From the NCBI GenBank assembly GCA_933822405.4, contig CAKOGP040001001.1, positions 250,636 to 314,635 of the forward strand: a DNA stretch of 64,000 bases. The letters run 5' to 3'. Positions 19,901 to 27,994 of this stretch are shown here, piece by piece (within the stretch, counting starts at the first letter, position 1; every line of letters begins with the position of its first letter). The notes beneath the pieces are model-generated. The model ran no database searches, was not told the origin of the DNA, and worked only from the letters and a program-made list of their open reading frames with translations. Made by a program: the position numbers and the translations under genes. Origin of the DNA: Cylindrotheca closterium (taxonomy: Eukaryota > Bacillariophyta > Bacillariophyceae > Bacillariales > Bacillariaceae).

Positions 19901-20359
19901 AAAGTTCTCCTTGAAAGATGGGTATCTCGATTCATCCGCCTCCTTATTGTGAAATTGAAGCCACTTGTTGTATTCGTTGCGAATGAAGACATCCATATCC
20001 TTAGGATCATCAATGAACTCCATGTTGAGGCCATAGACAGTGTCGTCGTCACCTTCCGTTTTCTCAGTAGTCTTCGTGGGCGTGTCCTCGTCAATTGTGG
20101 CGACAGTTGGTTTCGCTTTGGTGCTGAACCCCCCACGACGATCGCGGTGCGAAAAAGATTGCATGTCATTGGTAGTGATAGGTTGAGTGCGAGCCGATAC
20201 GTCTTGTTTGCTCAGTTTGGAAAAAGAAGTTTGACCTTCCACGAGATCGATCGTCAGAGGAGCATTCGAAGTCAAGGTGGGACGCTTCATGGAGAATGCC
20301 TGGACATTGGCAATTCCAATAACAGAAGCTAGCGCCAGTGACAATGTTCTTCCCCTCAT
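16952..20359 (-). CDS. Secreted/plastid-targeted protein of 15 tandem I29-like cathepsin-propeptide modules
   Basis: 1135 residues, single exon, ATG at 20359. Residues 1-21 are a signal peptide with cleavage predicted at V-Q-A|F-S-M-K-R; the F at +1 fits the diatom plastid motif. A disordered region runs to 124. Fifteen modules of 54-75 residues follow, starting at about 125, 195, 270, 336, 405, 470, 525, 589, 643, 707, 767, 827, 886, 948 and 1007. A disordered basic tail covers 1067-1135. Each module has the propeptide-inhibitor pattern: aromatic-x-x-W, then R-x-x-x-F-x-x-N (the ERFNIN core), then (N/D)-E-(F/Y)-(A/G/S)-D-(M/L)-T-x-E. Up to about module 10 two subtypes alternate: odd ones F-I-x-x-E-F-x-x-W-L with D-E-Y-S-D, even ones Y-x-x-W-C with A-D-L-T-x-E-E-F. 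No papain-like catalytic domain follows. I29 domains inhibit C1A proteases (known), so a polyvalent inhibitor or a protease-cleaved polyprotein is inferred. Confidence 0.85.
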   Translation of the reverse strand: MRGRTLSLALASVIGIANVQAFSMKRPTLTSNAPLTIDLVEGQTSFSKLSKQDVSARTQPITTNDMQSFSHRDRRGGFSTKAKPTVATIDEDTPTKTTEKTEGDDDTVYGLNMEFIDDPKDMDVFIRNEYNKWLQFHNKEADESRYPSFKENFLNQLKYDVRSAKEKGENPQFFHLNEFGDMTPKEYQHEMVTLEAYENWCKAHGRQQDPVKYPVFKHNFRVVQESKAAASTNSTEDKSQILNDMNAWKGLTEYADLTEEQFSWLTSDELFLNHRYAKWLKDYGKEKGNFPEWKRTYAQQLASIHRAEHQHVVKSFIFDELSDLDDESYKIEREYKDAYTSWCLQFNKPENPARYDIFKMNFKQQILKTIAKIDLNATDVPDLPVLNQFADLSLGEFATIVSTETFIQKEFQAWSDHYHKTTGSYEVFKANYLLQLEHLANGHCVRSFVFDEYSDLTQDEYDQELICQLDYQQWCDAYSKSASRERFQIFRVNHAIALAQNSTKSMTKDADLTSDEYMTMASNITFIRNEFQEWLGFYGKETGKFETFQTNFLQQLETLKDTYSFKSFLFDEHSDLTSKERQEETRLQEVYRLWATKNSKATTKGRFKAFKANYARSLSLNMELNKEADLTPEEFANNVSNKDFIEKEFNKWLQFYDKKKGNLDIFRSNYLEQLETLKNVHCFKTFALDEYSDMTVVERAWEPFYTTAYDSWCEAYETDQNRSRYEVFKQNCANQIHANVTNGTALELTQYADVSKEEFVDIATSKSFIRKAFKLWLKTHDKDDGDYDTFADVYTLGIHSMDHSCESLNLEENADKTNIHHAVDAVCRREYKSWCKSRVKVEDEKRYTVFKINFLRKLPRCVGKAVDLHEFADRHTDESMELEQLYSAVYAKWTRAFGRSKNGKEYFIFKTNFLEQLAFEETTNETFAFNEFGATSKAAYFQMVSAPEYVRKEFLKWTEQYNKTNDESNFKSFQKNYLGHLKAEQERDDSVPFYLTKSRERQYELDSFFKEKYETWATKFGREQNDDRFEVFKINYVELLRFNNCNSKFCAMNEYADSTQEQWERHSSRRKPAFVPDSNRAEKGSKPVSLSEDMLARLDRRSNTRRTPFFASDPVQEFEAFTFSSKESDAIESSH

Positions 20360-20829
20360 TTTGATCTATGTACAGTGGTATCGTCGTTACGCTGTCTCTA
20401 TTGAGTGAGTGAGTCTCCCAGTATTTTCACCCACTGATGTCATTCATTCATGCATTCGTCGTTCGATTTTGGAAATTCAAATCTTTGAAGGAGGGCTGGC
20501 CCGGCGTGTCGCGCAAACATCGTGCGAGGTCACAACGGCACCACGCACTCTCCGGGTTACGGTCACTTTCAACTTGCCAGAACACAGATGGTCCGTCCAC
20601 CTACCGCCAAACGCACGAAAATGCGGCCGGAAGAGAAAGAACCAGGAGCGGCCTGAAATGGCAGGCTTGCTGGGAATGTCCTCAGCGATGTCGTATAGAT
20701 TGCCTATCAAGGATGACGGAAGCTGACTTGCCGGTGACAGACTCTGCGCAATGCAGAGCTTGGGCTTCGCTGAAAACGAGCCTGCCTAAAGATTCATTTC
20801 ATTCGTGGACGTTCCGTTGAAATGGGTGA

Positions 20830-20970
20830 ACTTCGTCGGACACTTCGTCGGACCGACGAAACTTCGTCGGATCCGACGAAACTTCGTCGGACCCGACGAA
20901 ACTTCGTCGGACCCGACGAAACTTCGTCGGACCCGACGAAACTTCGTCGGACCCGACGAAACTTGGTCGC
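20830..20970. repeat. 20-bp palindromic tandem array (A)
   Basis: From 20861 to 20960 there are five units of 20 bp: acttcgtcgg acccgacgaa, the first with t for c in the centre. Degenerate partial units lie on both flanks (20830-20860 and 20961-20970). Each unit contains ttcgtcgg and its reverse complement ccgacgaa separated by two bases, so every unit is a hairpin and both strands read almost the same. Confidence 0.9.
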
Positions 20971-21226
20971 ATTAGAAACAGGGTAGATTATTTTTAAACC
21001 TCTTGATCGGATTAATCCTAAATCTATTACTCAACTGAGTACAATTCGTGGTTGACGTTTGAATTTCTGAAAGCATGCAACATGTCTGTAGCAGGTGGTA
21101 TTAAAATACCGTTTTTTGCCGTTGTTGCTTGTCATTCTTCTTGGACCAGCTTGCGTGCAACGGTATGCCAACCATAGAATTCATTTAGAATTTTACACGA
21201 TTCTTGCGAGCTCCGAAACCAGTTTC

Positions 21227-21380
21227 GTCCATTTTGTCCATTTCGTCCATTTCGACGAAGAATAGTCGGACTCCGACGAGAATAGTCGGACTCCGACGAG
21301 AATAGTCGGACTCCGACGAGAATAGTCGGACTCGACGAAGGGTCGACTATTTTCGTCCATTTGGACGAAGGTTCAACGGT
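21227..21380. repeat. 20-bp palindromic tandem array (B)
   Basis: From 21261 there are three exact copies of aatagtcgga ctccgacgag and a fourth, truncated one ending near 21336. The core gtcgga-ctccgac is again a palindrome and shares the cgtcgga/tccgacg core with array A, 300 bp away. The array is framed by tttcgtccat repeats (21227-21250) on the left and tttcgtccatttggacgaag (21352-21371) on the right. Confidence 0.85.
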
Positions 21381-21645
21381 TCGGAAGCATTTAAAAAAGG
21401 CACGCACGCCGAGTAGTTTTGAAAAGAAAGACGCGCCAGTCAACCAAACTTGTGTAAAAAATTGAAGACTATGCTATTCCCATCATTTTGTCCGAACGAC
21501 ACCCCCGAAAAGCTGACTTGGCGCGTGTAGGTCCAGTTACAGGCCGCTCCAGTAAATACTGCCCCCGACGGATTCGCATCTCGACCAAACGATCGGATCT
21601 TTTCTTCTACCGAACTAGAAAGACTCATTCAAACACCGTTTGACC

Positions 21646-22816
21646 ATGTTCGCTGTCTCTCGTTCTTCCCTTTTGGCCTCTCGTGCCGCCTTTACTCGCA
21701 GGTAAGAAAGACCAAGGGTTGTAATCGGAGGCAGTATCCTCTAAAGTGGCTCATTCGAAGTATCTTTCAAGATTCGGCACTTGTGTTCTTGGTGCCGAAT
21801 AATAACAATAATAATAATAATACGCTTGTCGGATGGCTGGAACGCATGGTCCATTGACTGTTGCTGATGCCGCATATGGCATCTTCGTTGTCTTGGCATA
21901 TTTTTTCTCACCACTTGCCCTCTTTCATACTACTCGAATCTATCCAATGAATGAACGAACGAACGAATCATAATCATCATTTACATCCGATGTTTACCTT
22001 CGCCAATTTTGCTTCTTCTCCTTCAGTTTCGCTGCCGTCCAAACCGCCGACAAGCACACTTTGGTCCTGGTTCGTCACGGTGAATCCACATGGAACTTGG
22101 AAAACAAGTTCACTGGATGGTATGACTGTCCTCTTTCTGAAAAGGGAAAAGAGGAAGTCGTCGAAGCCGGTCAACTTATCCTGAAGGAGGGAATCAAGGC
22201 CGATATTGCCCACACTTCCATGTTGAAGCGTGCCATTCGTACCTTGTGGGCTGTCCTAGAAGAATCTGATCGTATGTGGATCCCCATCTCCAACGCTTGG
22301 GAACTTAATGAACGTCACTACGGTGCCCTGCAAGGATTGGACAAGCAAGAAACCGTCGACAAGTACGGAAAGGACCAAGTCTTGCAATGGCGTCGTTCTT
22401 ACGACATTCCTCCACCAATCGTCGATACTACCAGTGAACATCACCCTGCCAGTGACGAGCGATATGCCGCATCCACTTTCCCGGAGGAGTTTACTGAATC
22501 TTTGGCCACCACTTTGGACCGTGTCGTCCCTTACTACAACGACAAGATTGTTCCTGAATTGAAGGAGGGAAAGACTGTCTTGATTGCCGCCCACGGAAAC
22601 TCTCTGCGTGCTTTGGTGAAGCATTTGGATGGCATTGATGAGTCAACGATTGCTGAACTCAACATCCCCACCGGAACTCCTTTAGTGTACGAGCTGGACG
22701 AAGACCTCAAGGTCATCCCACAAGCAGGTGCCATCTCACCTCTTCAAGGACGTTACTTGGGTGACCAAGATGCCATCCGTGCCCGTATCGAAGGTGTCAA
22801 GAACCAAACCAAGTAA
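21646..22816 (+). CDS. PGAM: Phosphoglycerate mutase, cofactor-dependent, mitochondrial-type leader
   Basis: Two exons, 21646-21701 and 22027-22816, with a 325-nt GT-AG intron (the longest in the window). Product 281 residues. The family core starts at residue ~30 with [10 protein letters not shown] (catalytic His36) and F-T-G-W-Y-D. It continues with the E of [12 protein letters not shown] and the second catalytic His in [10 protein letters not shown]. This is the dPGM class that interconverts 3- and 2-phosphoglycerate through a phosphohistidine. Exon 1 codes [18 protein letters not shown], an amphipathic Arg/Ser/Ala-rich leader without acidic residues, typical of mitochondrial import and separated from the enzyme by the intron. 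Diatoms run the lower half of glycolysis in mitochondria (established), which fits. Strong codon bias suggests high expression. Confidence 0.95.
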
Positions 22817-23318
22817 ACAGCAAATGCCATGGTGGAATTGGATTTTTTAGAATATCAAACAGAAAAAAGAAACATGATAAACTCGTTCGATTACTCGTTC
22901 ATCGGCGCAAGGTGTTAAAGTGATTTTATTTAAAAGCGGGTCTTCCAAATCCGCCACCTAATACTTCGACTAAAGACATGTTATAATGAATTAGAAACTG
23001 ACGATTGGAATGGGCATAATATGTCGCGACGGATGACTGAGGAGATACCCAACCGATGTTTCGGATTCAAAGTGTACTCTCCTCTGCAGTAATGGAAATT
23101 TACTCAATATCCATGGTAATATGTGTACCTATAATTATACGAGGACAGCTCCGTAAGTTTGCAAAATCATGATGATTCCAGCAACTTCAGCTTTACAACT
23201 AATGATATAACTTGTCCGAAGGGTCCTGACAACAGTGTCAAGTCCAGCTCTGCCTCCCGTTGTGAAGCAATGACCCTATTAGTTGATTCGGATATTTCCT
23301 TCAATATCTTGGCAGAGT
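22817..23318. other. Intergenic, convergent 3' ends
   Basis: Roughly 500 bp between the ends of the phosphoglycerate mutase gene (plus) and the first W-[ST]-[FY]-[ND]-motif gene (minus). No gene seen. Confidence 0.6.
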
Positions 23319-23831
23319 TTATAAATCCAAAGGTGAACCAGTAAAGGCCAGGGTGTCGATTGACTTCTTCAAGGATGCCTTTTGCTGCGAACGGGCACTT
23401 TTGGTAAGCTCCTTTTTGGACAAGGCTAGTCGTGCTCGTTCCATCGGCGACAGTTCGTCTTGCGCAGCTGGTGACTTGGGAACATTGGGAGAAGCAATAT
23501 CACTTGCATGGCTGCTGACCGAGTCTCGACAAGTGGATACGGTACCGGCGGCACTGTTAAGAATACTATCCTTGTCCTCAGCAATTTCTCGCAACTTGGG
23601 ACTGACGAATTCCAGTTGCACTTTTGTCATCTTTTGGACTGGTGATTCTGGCTGTTTCGGATCTAACTTAGATATAGGCTGAAGAGCAAAATCGTCGTCG
23701 TCCTCGTCGTTATCACCAGAAGCGACAAGAACGCCACCCCAAGCACTTGAGAACTGGCCGGACACCCTCCCACCTTTGTTGAAGGTCCACTTCGCATCTA
23801 TGTCTCCTTCATCAACAAGTGTCGTGCTCAT
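23319..23831 (-). CDS. Acidic W-T-F-N-motif protein, tandem family member 1
   Basis: 170 residues from the ATG at 23831. N-terminus: D-A-K-W-T-F-N-K-G, then S-G-Q-F-S-S-A-W-G-G-V-L-V followed by an Asp-rich run. Middle: V-Q-L-E-F-V-S-P-K-L-R-E-I-A-E-D-K. C-terminus: basic and helical, S-P-M-E-R-A-R-L-A-L-S-K-K-E-L-T-K-S-A-R-S-Q-Q-K-A-S-L-K, ending F-T-G-S-P-L-D-L. No signal peptide or membrane segment. The same architecture recurs in the next two genes, so this is a local family. I do not recognise a described domain. Function unknown. Confidence 0.8.
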   Translation of the reverse strand: MSTTLVDEGDIDAKWTFNKGGRVSGQFSSAWGGVLVASGDNDEDDDDFALQPISKLDPKQPESPVQKMTKVQLEFVSPKLREIAEDKDSILNSAAGTVSTCRDSVSSHASDIASPNVPKSPAAQDELSPMERARLALSKKELTKSARSQQKASLKKSIDTLAFTGSPLDL

Positions 23832-24917
23832 GATTGATTTGTTTTGCTTGTTTGTTTTGTGAGTTGTCTTTTGCTCTATGAACTATGTGAAAGTAAAGTG
23901 TACCGTTGTCTGGTTCGAAAAAGTAGCGAAACTTCTATCCTTGGCGAAACGGTATTCAAATCGCGCGGCTATCTGCATTTAACGATAACGCATCCTTCAG
24001 AGTAGAATTTTCGAATTCAATATCTATCTACAGTATCCTTTTTGCAATATATATATATTATATAAATATATTCCACCAGAAAGGTATAATTCTTTGCGGT
24101 ATTATAGTGTTCTAATTTAAAAAAATAGCATTGCAAAAGACACCTCAGGCAACAGAACACAGAACGCCGTTTCGCATCCTCGTAAAGGGGAACGGCATCA
24201 CATCCCAATAAGAAAATGGCACATTGAAATCATATGATGCTCTGTCCGACTTGAGGATGATCCATCTAGACCCGAACAATGGCTGCAGAAGGTTTGGCAA
24301 CAATGGGGCGCGGACGGGTAGTACATGCTGATGATTTTCATCATGCATTCTCCATGTTAGGTCCCATGGTATAGTTCCGCTGAAAGTACATCAGTGCATA
24401 TCAATTTCCATCCTCCGTCGCTCTCAACGTCGGTACCTTTCGAATTTGCAGTGACAGATAATATATTATCTAGCTCAGGAGATAAATGGTAGGACTAATC
24501 GGCTGATTGAAGGCACCATCGTCTAAGCATAAACAATGAGTTTATCATCCAATCGCGGTTACTTTTTTGAGATCATCTTTTCGAATTGGTGAGAATCTAT
24601 TTGGCGGTTCGTTTGTTAACCATGACAGAGAGGCGCTTCCAATCATGATGAGGATGTCAAAGTGGGCGTAAAGATGCGGCATCACCAGGCCAGTATGTAT
24701 TCAGTATTTATTATGCATGGTATTAGCGTGTGCTCTATTGGTTTGCAAACACCCGGACGGACGGTACCAGCAACTTTAGCTGCGACATTGAATAATAGCA
24801 TGCGGAAGGTCATGACACCAGTGTCAAGACGTCCTTCATCGTCGTCTCCCCTTTTGTACAAGTACCCTGGTAATATCCAGTCGTCGTACACAACTCCCCG
24901 TAATTTCTTGTCAATAG
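23832..24917. other. Intergenic, including duplicated flank sequence
   Basis: About 1.1 kb, AT-rich, with a (ta)-rich tract at 24047-24072. The segment near 24615-24655 (gttcgtttgtt...catgacagagaggcgcttccaatcat) resembles 26438-26478, so the duplications that made the gene family carried flanking DNA. No gene seen. Confidence 0.55.
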
Positions 24918-25466
24918 TTACATATCCAGAGTTGAACCGGTAAAGGCCATCATGTCCAAAGAAAGCTTCAAGGATGCCTTTTGCTGTGAACGTGCACTTT
25001 TGGTAAGCTCCCTTTTGGACAAGGCAAGTCTTGCTCGTTCCATGGGAGACATTACGTTTTGCGCAGATGGCGATTTGGGAGCAGGAGGGGGCGAAGTACC
25101 ACTGTCATGGCTGCTTATGGAGTCTCGGCAAGTGGAAGCGGTAACGGGGCTGTTCGCAATCTCTTTGTCTTCGGCAATTTCCGGCAACTTGGGACTGACG
25201 AATTCCAGTTGCAGCTTTGAAATCTTTTTGACTGGTGGTTCTGGTTCTCTCTGATCCACCCTTGGAACGGATTGAAGTACAAACTCCTCTTCATCTTCAC
25301 CAGAGACGCAGACGCCAACCCAATCATCTTCCTCGTCGTCACTACTATCACCAGGAGTGATAAGAACGCCACCCCAATCGCTTGAGAACTGGCTGGACAC
25401 ATTGGCACCTGTGTCGTAGGTCCACTTGGCATCTAGGTCTCCTTCATCAGTAAGTGTTATGTTCAT
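24918..25466 (-). CDS. Acidic W-T-Y-D-motif protein, tandem family member 2
   Basis: 182 residues from the ATG at 25466, chosen because homology with members 1 and 3 begins here. An in-frame ATG at 25517 would add 17 residues. The layout matches member 1: D-A-K-W-T-Y-D-T-G, Q-F-S-S-D-W-G-G-V-L-I, acidic run, L-Q-L-E-F-V-S-P-K-L, a Ser/Pro linker, then P-M-E-R-A-R-L-A-L-S-K-R-E-L-T-K-S-A-R-S-Q-Q-K and a terminal F-T-G-S-T-L-D-M. A short insert (V-G-V-C-V-S-G-E-D-E-E-E) distinguishes it from member 1 and is shared with member 3, so members 2 and 3 are the closer pair. Confidence 0.8.
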   Translation of the reverse strand: MNITLTDEGDLDAKWTYDTGANVSSQFSSDWGGVLITPGDSSDDEEDDWVGVCVSGEDEEEFVLQSVPRVDQREPEPPVKKISKLQLEFVSPKLPEIAEDKEIANSPVTASTCRDSISSHDSGTSPPPAPKSPSAQNVMSPMERARLALSKRELTKSARSQQKASLKLSLDMMAFTGSTLDM

Positions 25467-26570
25467 GATTGATTTAGTTTTTGGTATATCTTCCGTTTTG
25501 TGAGCGATTTCCAGCATGTCGTGTTTTGCTTCTGATCGGGAAAAGTGAACCGTTCCGAACCCGCAACCTTCGGAGATTAGGCATTTAATACACGAAAGTT
25601 CGCTAGGTAGAATTGTCGATCAATACATATGCCTTCTGCAATATATGTTGAACGTGGAAAATTTGAATGTTCGCCCGCTAATTACATCGACTCTCGGCTA
25701 CGATCGAATGTGTGAAGTTTGATATTTCCTTGTCCGCTCCAAACATGGCCCATAAGCGCGGTGTCGAAAGTGAGCACTGAGTGATCTAACAGTTCTGGTA
25801 CTGGTGGGGTACACGGTACGTACCCTAATAACTGATGTATCTTACACGGCACCGCCTATTCCACCAGCTGCAATGCTAACCTCGAAGCCGAGTCCCATTC
25901 CTATTTTTTCAACTGCGAGTCATACAAGCAAAAGCGCCTCCCACGCGCCACCGAGCAGTTCTATACTCTATGGTATTTCAATATTCTGACAACTTTGTAG
26001 GTAATGACGCATTCTTGAAAATCGAAAAGTGCAGGAGATTTCGCAACGATGATGGAGTGATACGGATGGTGGTCATCATCCATCATCCATGCTAGATAGT
26101 TCGGTGGAAAGTCCACTGTATAGCATTTTACAGCACCGACGAGGACCCTCAAGGGAGACGAACGACCTGCACCCATCGCCACTTGTACTGCAAAGCCCGC
26201 GGATGGATTGGCTGGTAGCAAACTGAGTTATTCTTTGTTCTCAAGTTGCCACACGATCATAAGTGTGCAGTGATATATGAGAGACATGTACTATAGAGCT
26301 CTTTAGTCCGAGTTGTATAAGAGAGGATATACCAATTGATGGAAGAACGCATCGATTACTGCGTCTTAATCAGCAACGTTACCGAAAAGTCGTTAGCAAA
26401 AGATCGCCTTTCCGATTCGTAAAAACCAGATGGCCGGTCCGTTTGTTGCTCATGGCAGAAAGGAGCGTCCAATCAGGGCTGCAGGCCTAGTAGTAATGAA
26501 GTAAAAAAATGAACAGCCAGTTTGAAGTTGTCATCCAACATTTTTTAACGATCTTATTTGGCAATTGTTA
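25467..26570. other. Intergenic, including duplicated flank sequence
   Basis: About 1.1 kb. The stretch 25995-26050 (gcattcttgaaaatcgaaaag...) matches 27355-27412 at roughly three bases in four, marking the upstream arm of the duplicated unit. No gene seen. Confidence 0.55.
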
Positions 26571-26999
26571 CTATATATCCAAAGGGGGGCCGGTAAAGGT
26601 CAGCGTGTCCAATTTAAGCTTCAGGGATGTCTTTTGCTGCGAACGGGCACTTTTGGTAAGCTCCTTTTTGGACATGGCTAGTCTTGCTCGTTCCATGGGA
26701 GACATTGCTGCGTCTCCCGCATCAGTTGGCGAGTTGGGAGCAGGGGGAGGCGAACCACCGCTGTCATGGCCGTTGATAGAATCTCGGTAAGTGTAGGTGG
26801 TAAGAACAAACTCTTTTTCTTCCTCATCATCAGAGACGCAGATGGCGCCGTGCCAATCGTCTTTCTCATTGTCGTTATCGTCGCCAGAAGTGACAAGAAT
26901 ACCACCCCAATCGCTTGAGAACTGGCGGGAAACATTATGACCTGGGTCGTAAGTCCACTTAGCTTCCAGGTCTGCTTCATCAGTAAGTGTCATGTTCAT
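26571..26999 (-). CDS. Acidic W-T-Y-D-motif protein, tandem family member 3 (internally shortened)
   Basis: 142 residues from the ATG at 26999. The frame continues upstream, but homology starts here. It keeps E-A-K-W-T-Y-D-P-G, Q-F-S-S-D-W-G-G-I-L-V, the acidic run and the basic C-terminal block, ending F-T-G-P-P-L-D-I. It lacks the ~40 residues that in members 1 and 2 contain L-E-F-V-S-P-K-L, consistent with a clean in-frame deletion. The frame is open throughout, so it is probably still translated. Confidence 0.75.
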   Translation of the reverse strand: MNMTLTDEADLEAKWTYDPGHNVSRQFSSDWGGILVTSGDDNDNEKDDWHGAICVSDDEEEKEFVLTTYTYRDSINGHDSGGSPPPAPNSPTDAGDAAMSPMERARLAMSKKELTKSARSQQKTSLKLKLDTLTFTGPPLDI

Positions 27000-27994
27000 G
27001 ATTGGTTTGATTTGTTTGTCAGTGCTTGTTTTGTGGACTCTCTTTTGTTTTGTGAGTATTGTGTGTGTTTTTTGTTTTGAAAAACACATTGACAAATAAA
27101 ATACTTCTGTGGACGGCCAATAAATATGCCGTTTGATATATAGTGTATATATTGCAGTGGAAGTGGAAACCATGAAAGTTCCCCCGATAATTTCATACAC
27201 CCTCCTGCGATGAGCGAATTCGCTCCGTTTGCTCTAACGAAACCAAACTGTACAGTATTTCATGCATGCGGGAACAGAACCTTACAACACCGCTTATTAT
27301 TATATTTCACCAGTAGTAACGGTAACAGGGTACAAAATCAAGTTTTGGAGGAAATGGCGCATCCTTGACAATCTCGAAAAGTGTAAGAGATTTGGCAACA
27401 ATGGGCTCGTGATGAATTTTCAGCCATGTGCATTACTATGTATGTACTCTGCTTGGTCGAAAAGCAATATGTCAATGTCTACCCTCAACAATAAAAGGAG
27501 ATTTGCGTCTCCTTTGTTCCTTGTTCTTGTGTATCTTTACCGTACTGTACCCTGGTAGTGGTAGGTGCTGTTTTGTGCCTATCGATATTGAATATTGAGA
27601 TTGTCTTTTAAAATAAAAATGGTCGGTTGGGTCGAAATACATAGCAGACTGGCGCGCGCGCGCGCTCGTGCTGACGTGTGTTACTGAAAGTTCATGTGTT
27701 CTGACTCAAATCCGCGACTGAAAAAATTGAAACGTTTTCGGTACAAACACACGTGTACCGGTAACTATTCCAAACTCGAAGCAATCAGATCTTCCGTACA
27801 AGCTGGATAGCATTGATAACAACTTCTAAACCCTTTACTTTAAGAAACCCCCAACAGACTATATTACAACTTTCTATCTTCTTGTATCCTTTTGATACCT
27901 CGAATACACAGTCCACAAACTCCAGAATACAACACAATAAATTTTTAAAATGGTAGAAACACACCCCAGCCACATTCCCGATGATTCATTCGTA
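27000..27994. other. Intergenic, with GC dinucleotide run
   Basis: About 1 kb. It contains a 14-bp alternating gc run at 27652-27665 (potential Z-DNA) and a taccggta motif at about 27757. The minus-strand open frame at 27785-27973 has no family resemblance and is not called. Confidence 0.55.

Larger units (their letters stand above)
20360..21645. other. Divergent intergenic region with palindromic minisatellites
   Basis: This 1.3-kb interval separates the 5' ends of the I29-module gene (minus) and phosphoglycerate mutase (plus). It holds the two 20-bp repeat arrays listed separately. Open frames across it are repeat-derived or featureless and none is called. Confidence 0.7.

Noticed and set aside
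20861..21340. 20-bp arrays as a CRISPR array
   Set aside because: Units are contiguous without spacers, palindromic, and in a eukaryotic genome with no cas genes.
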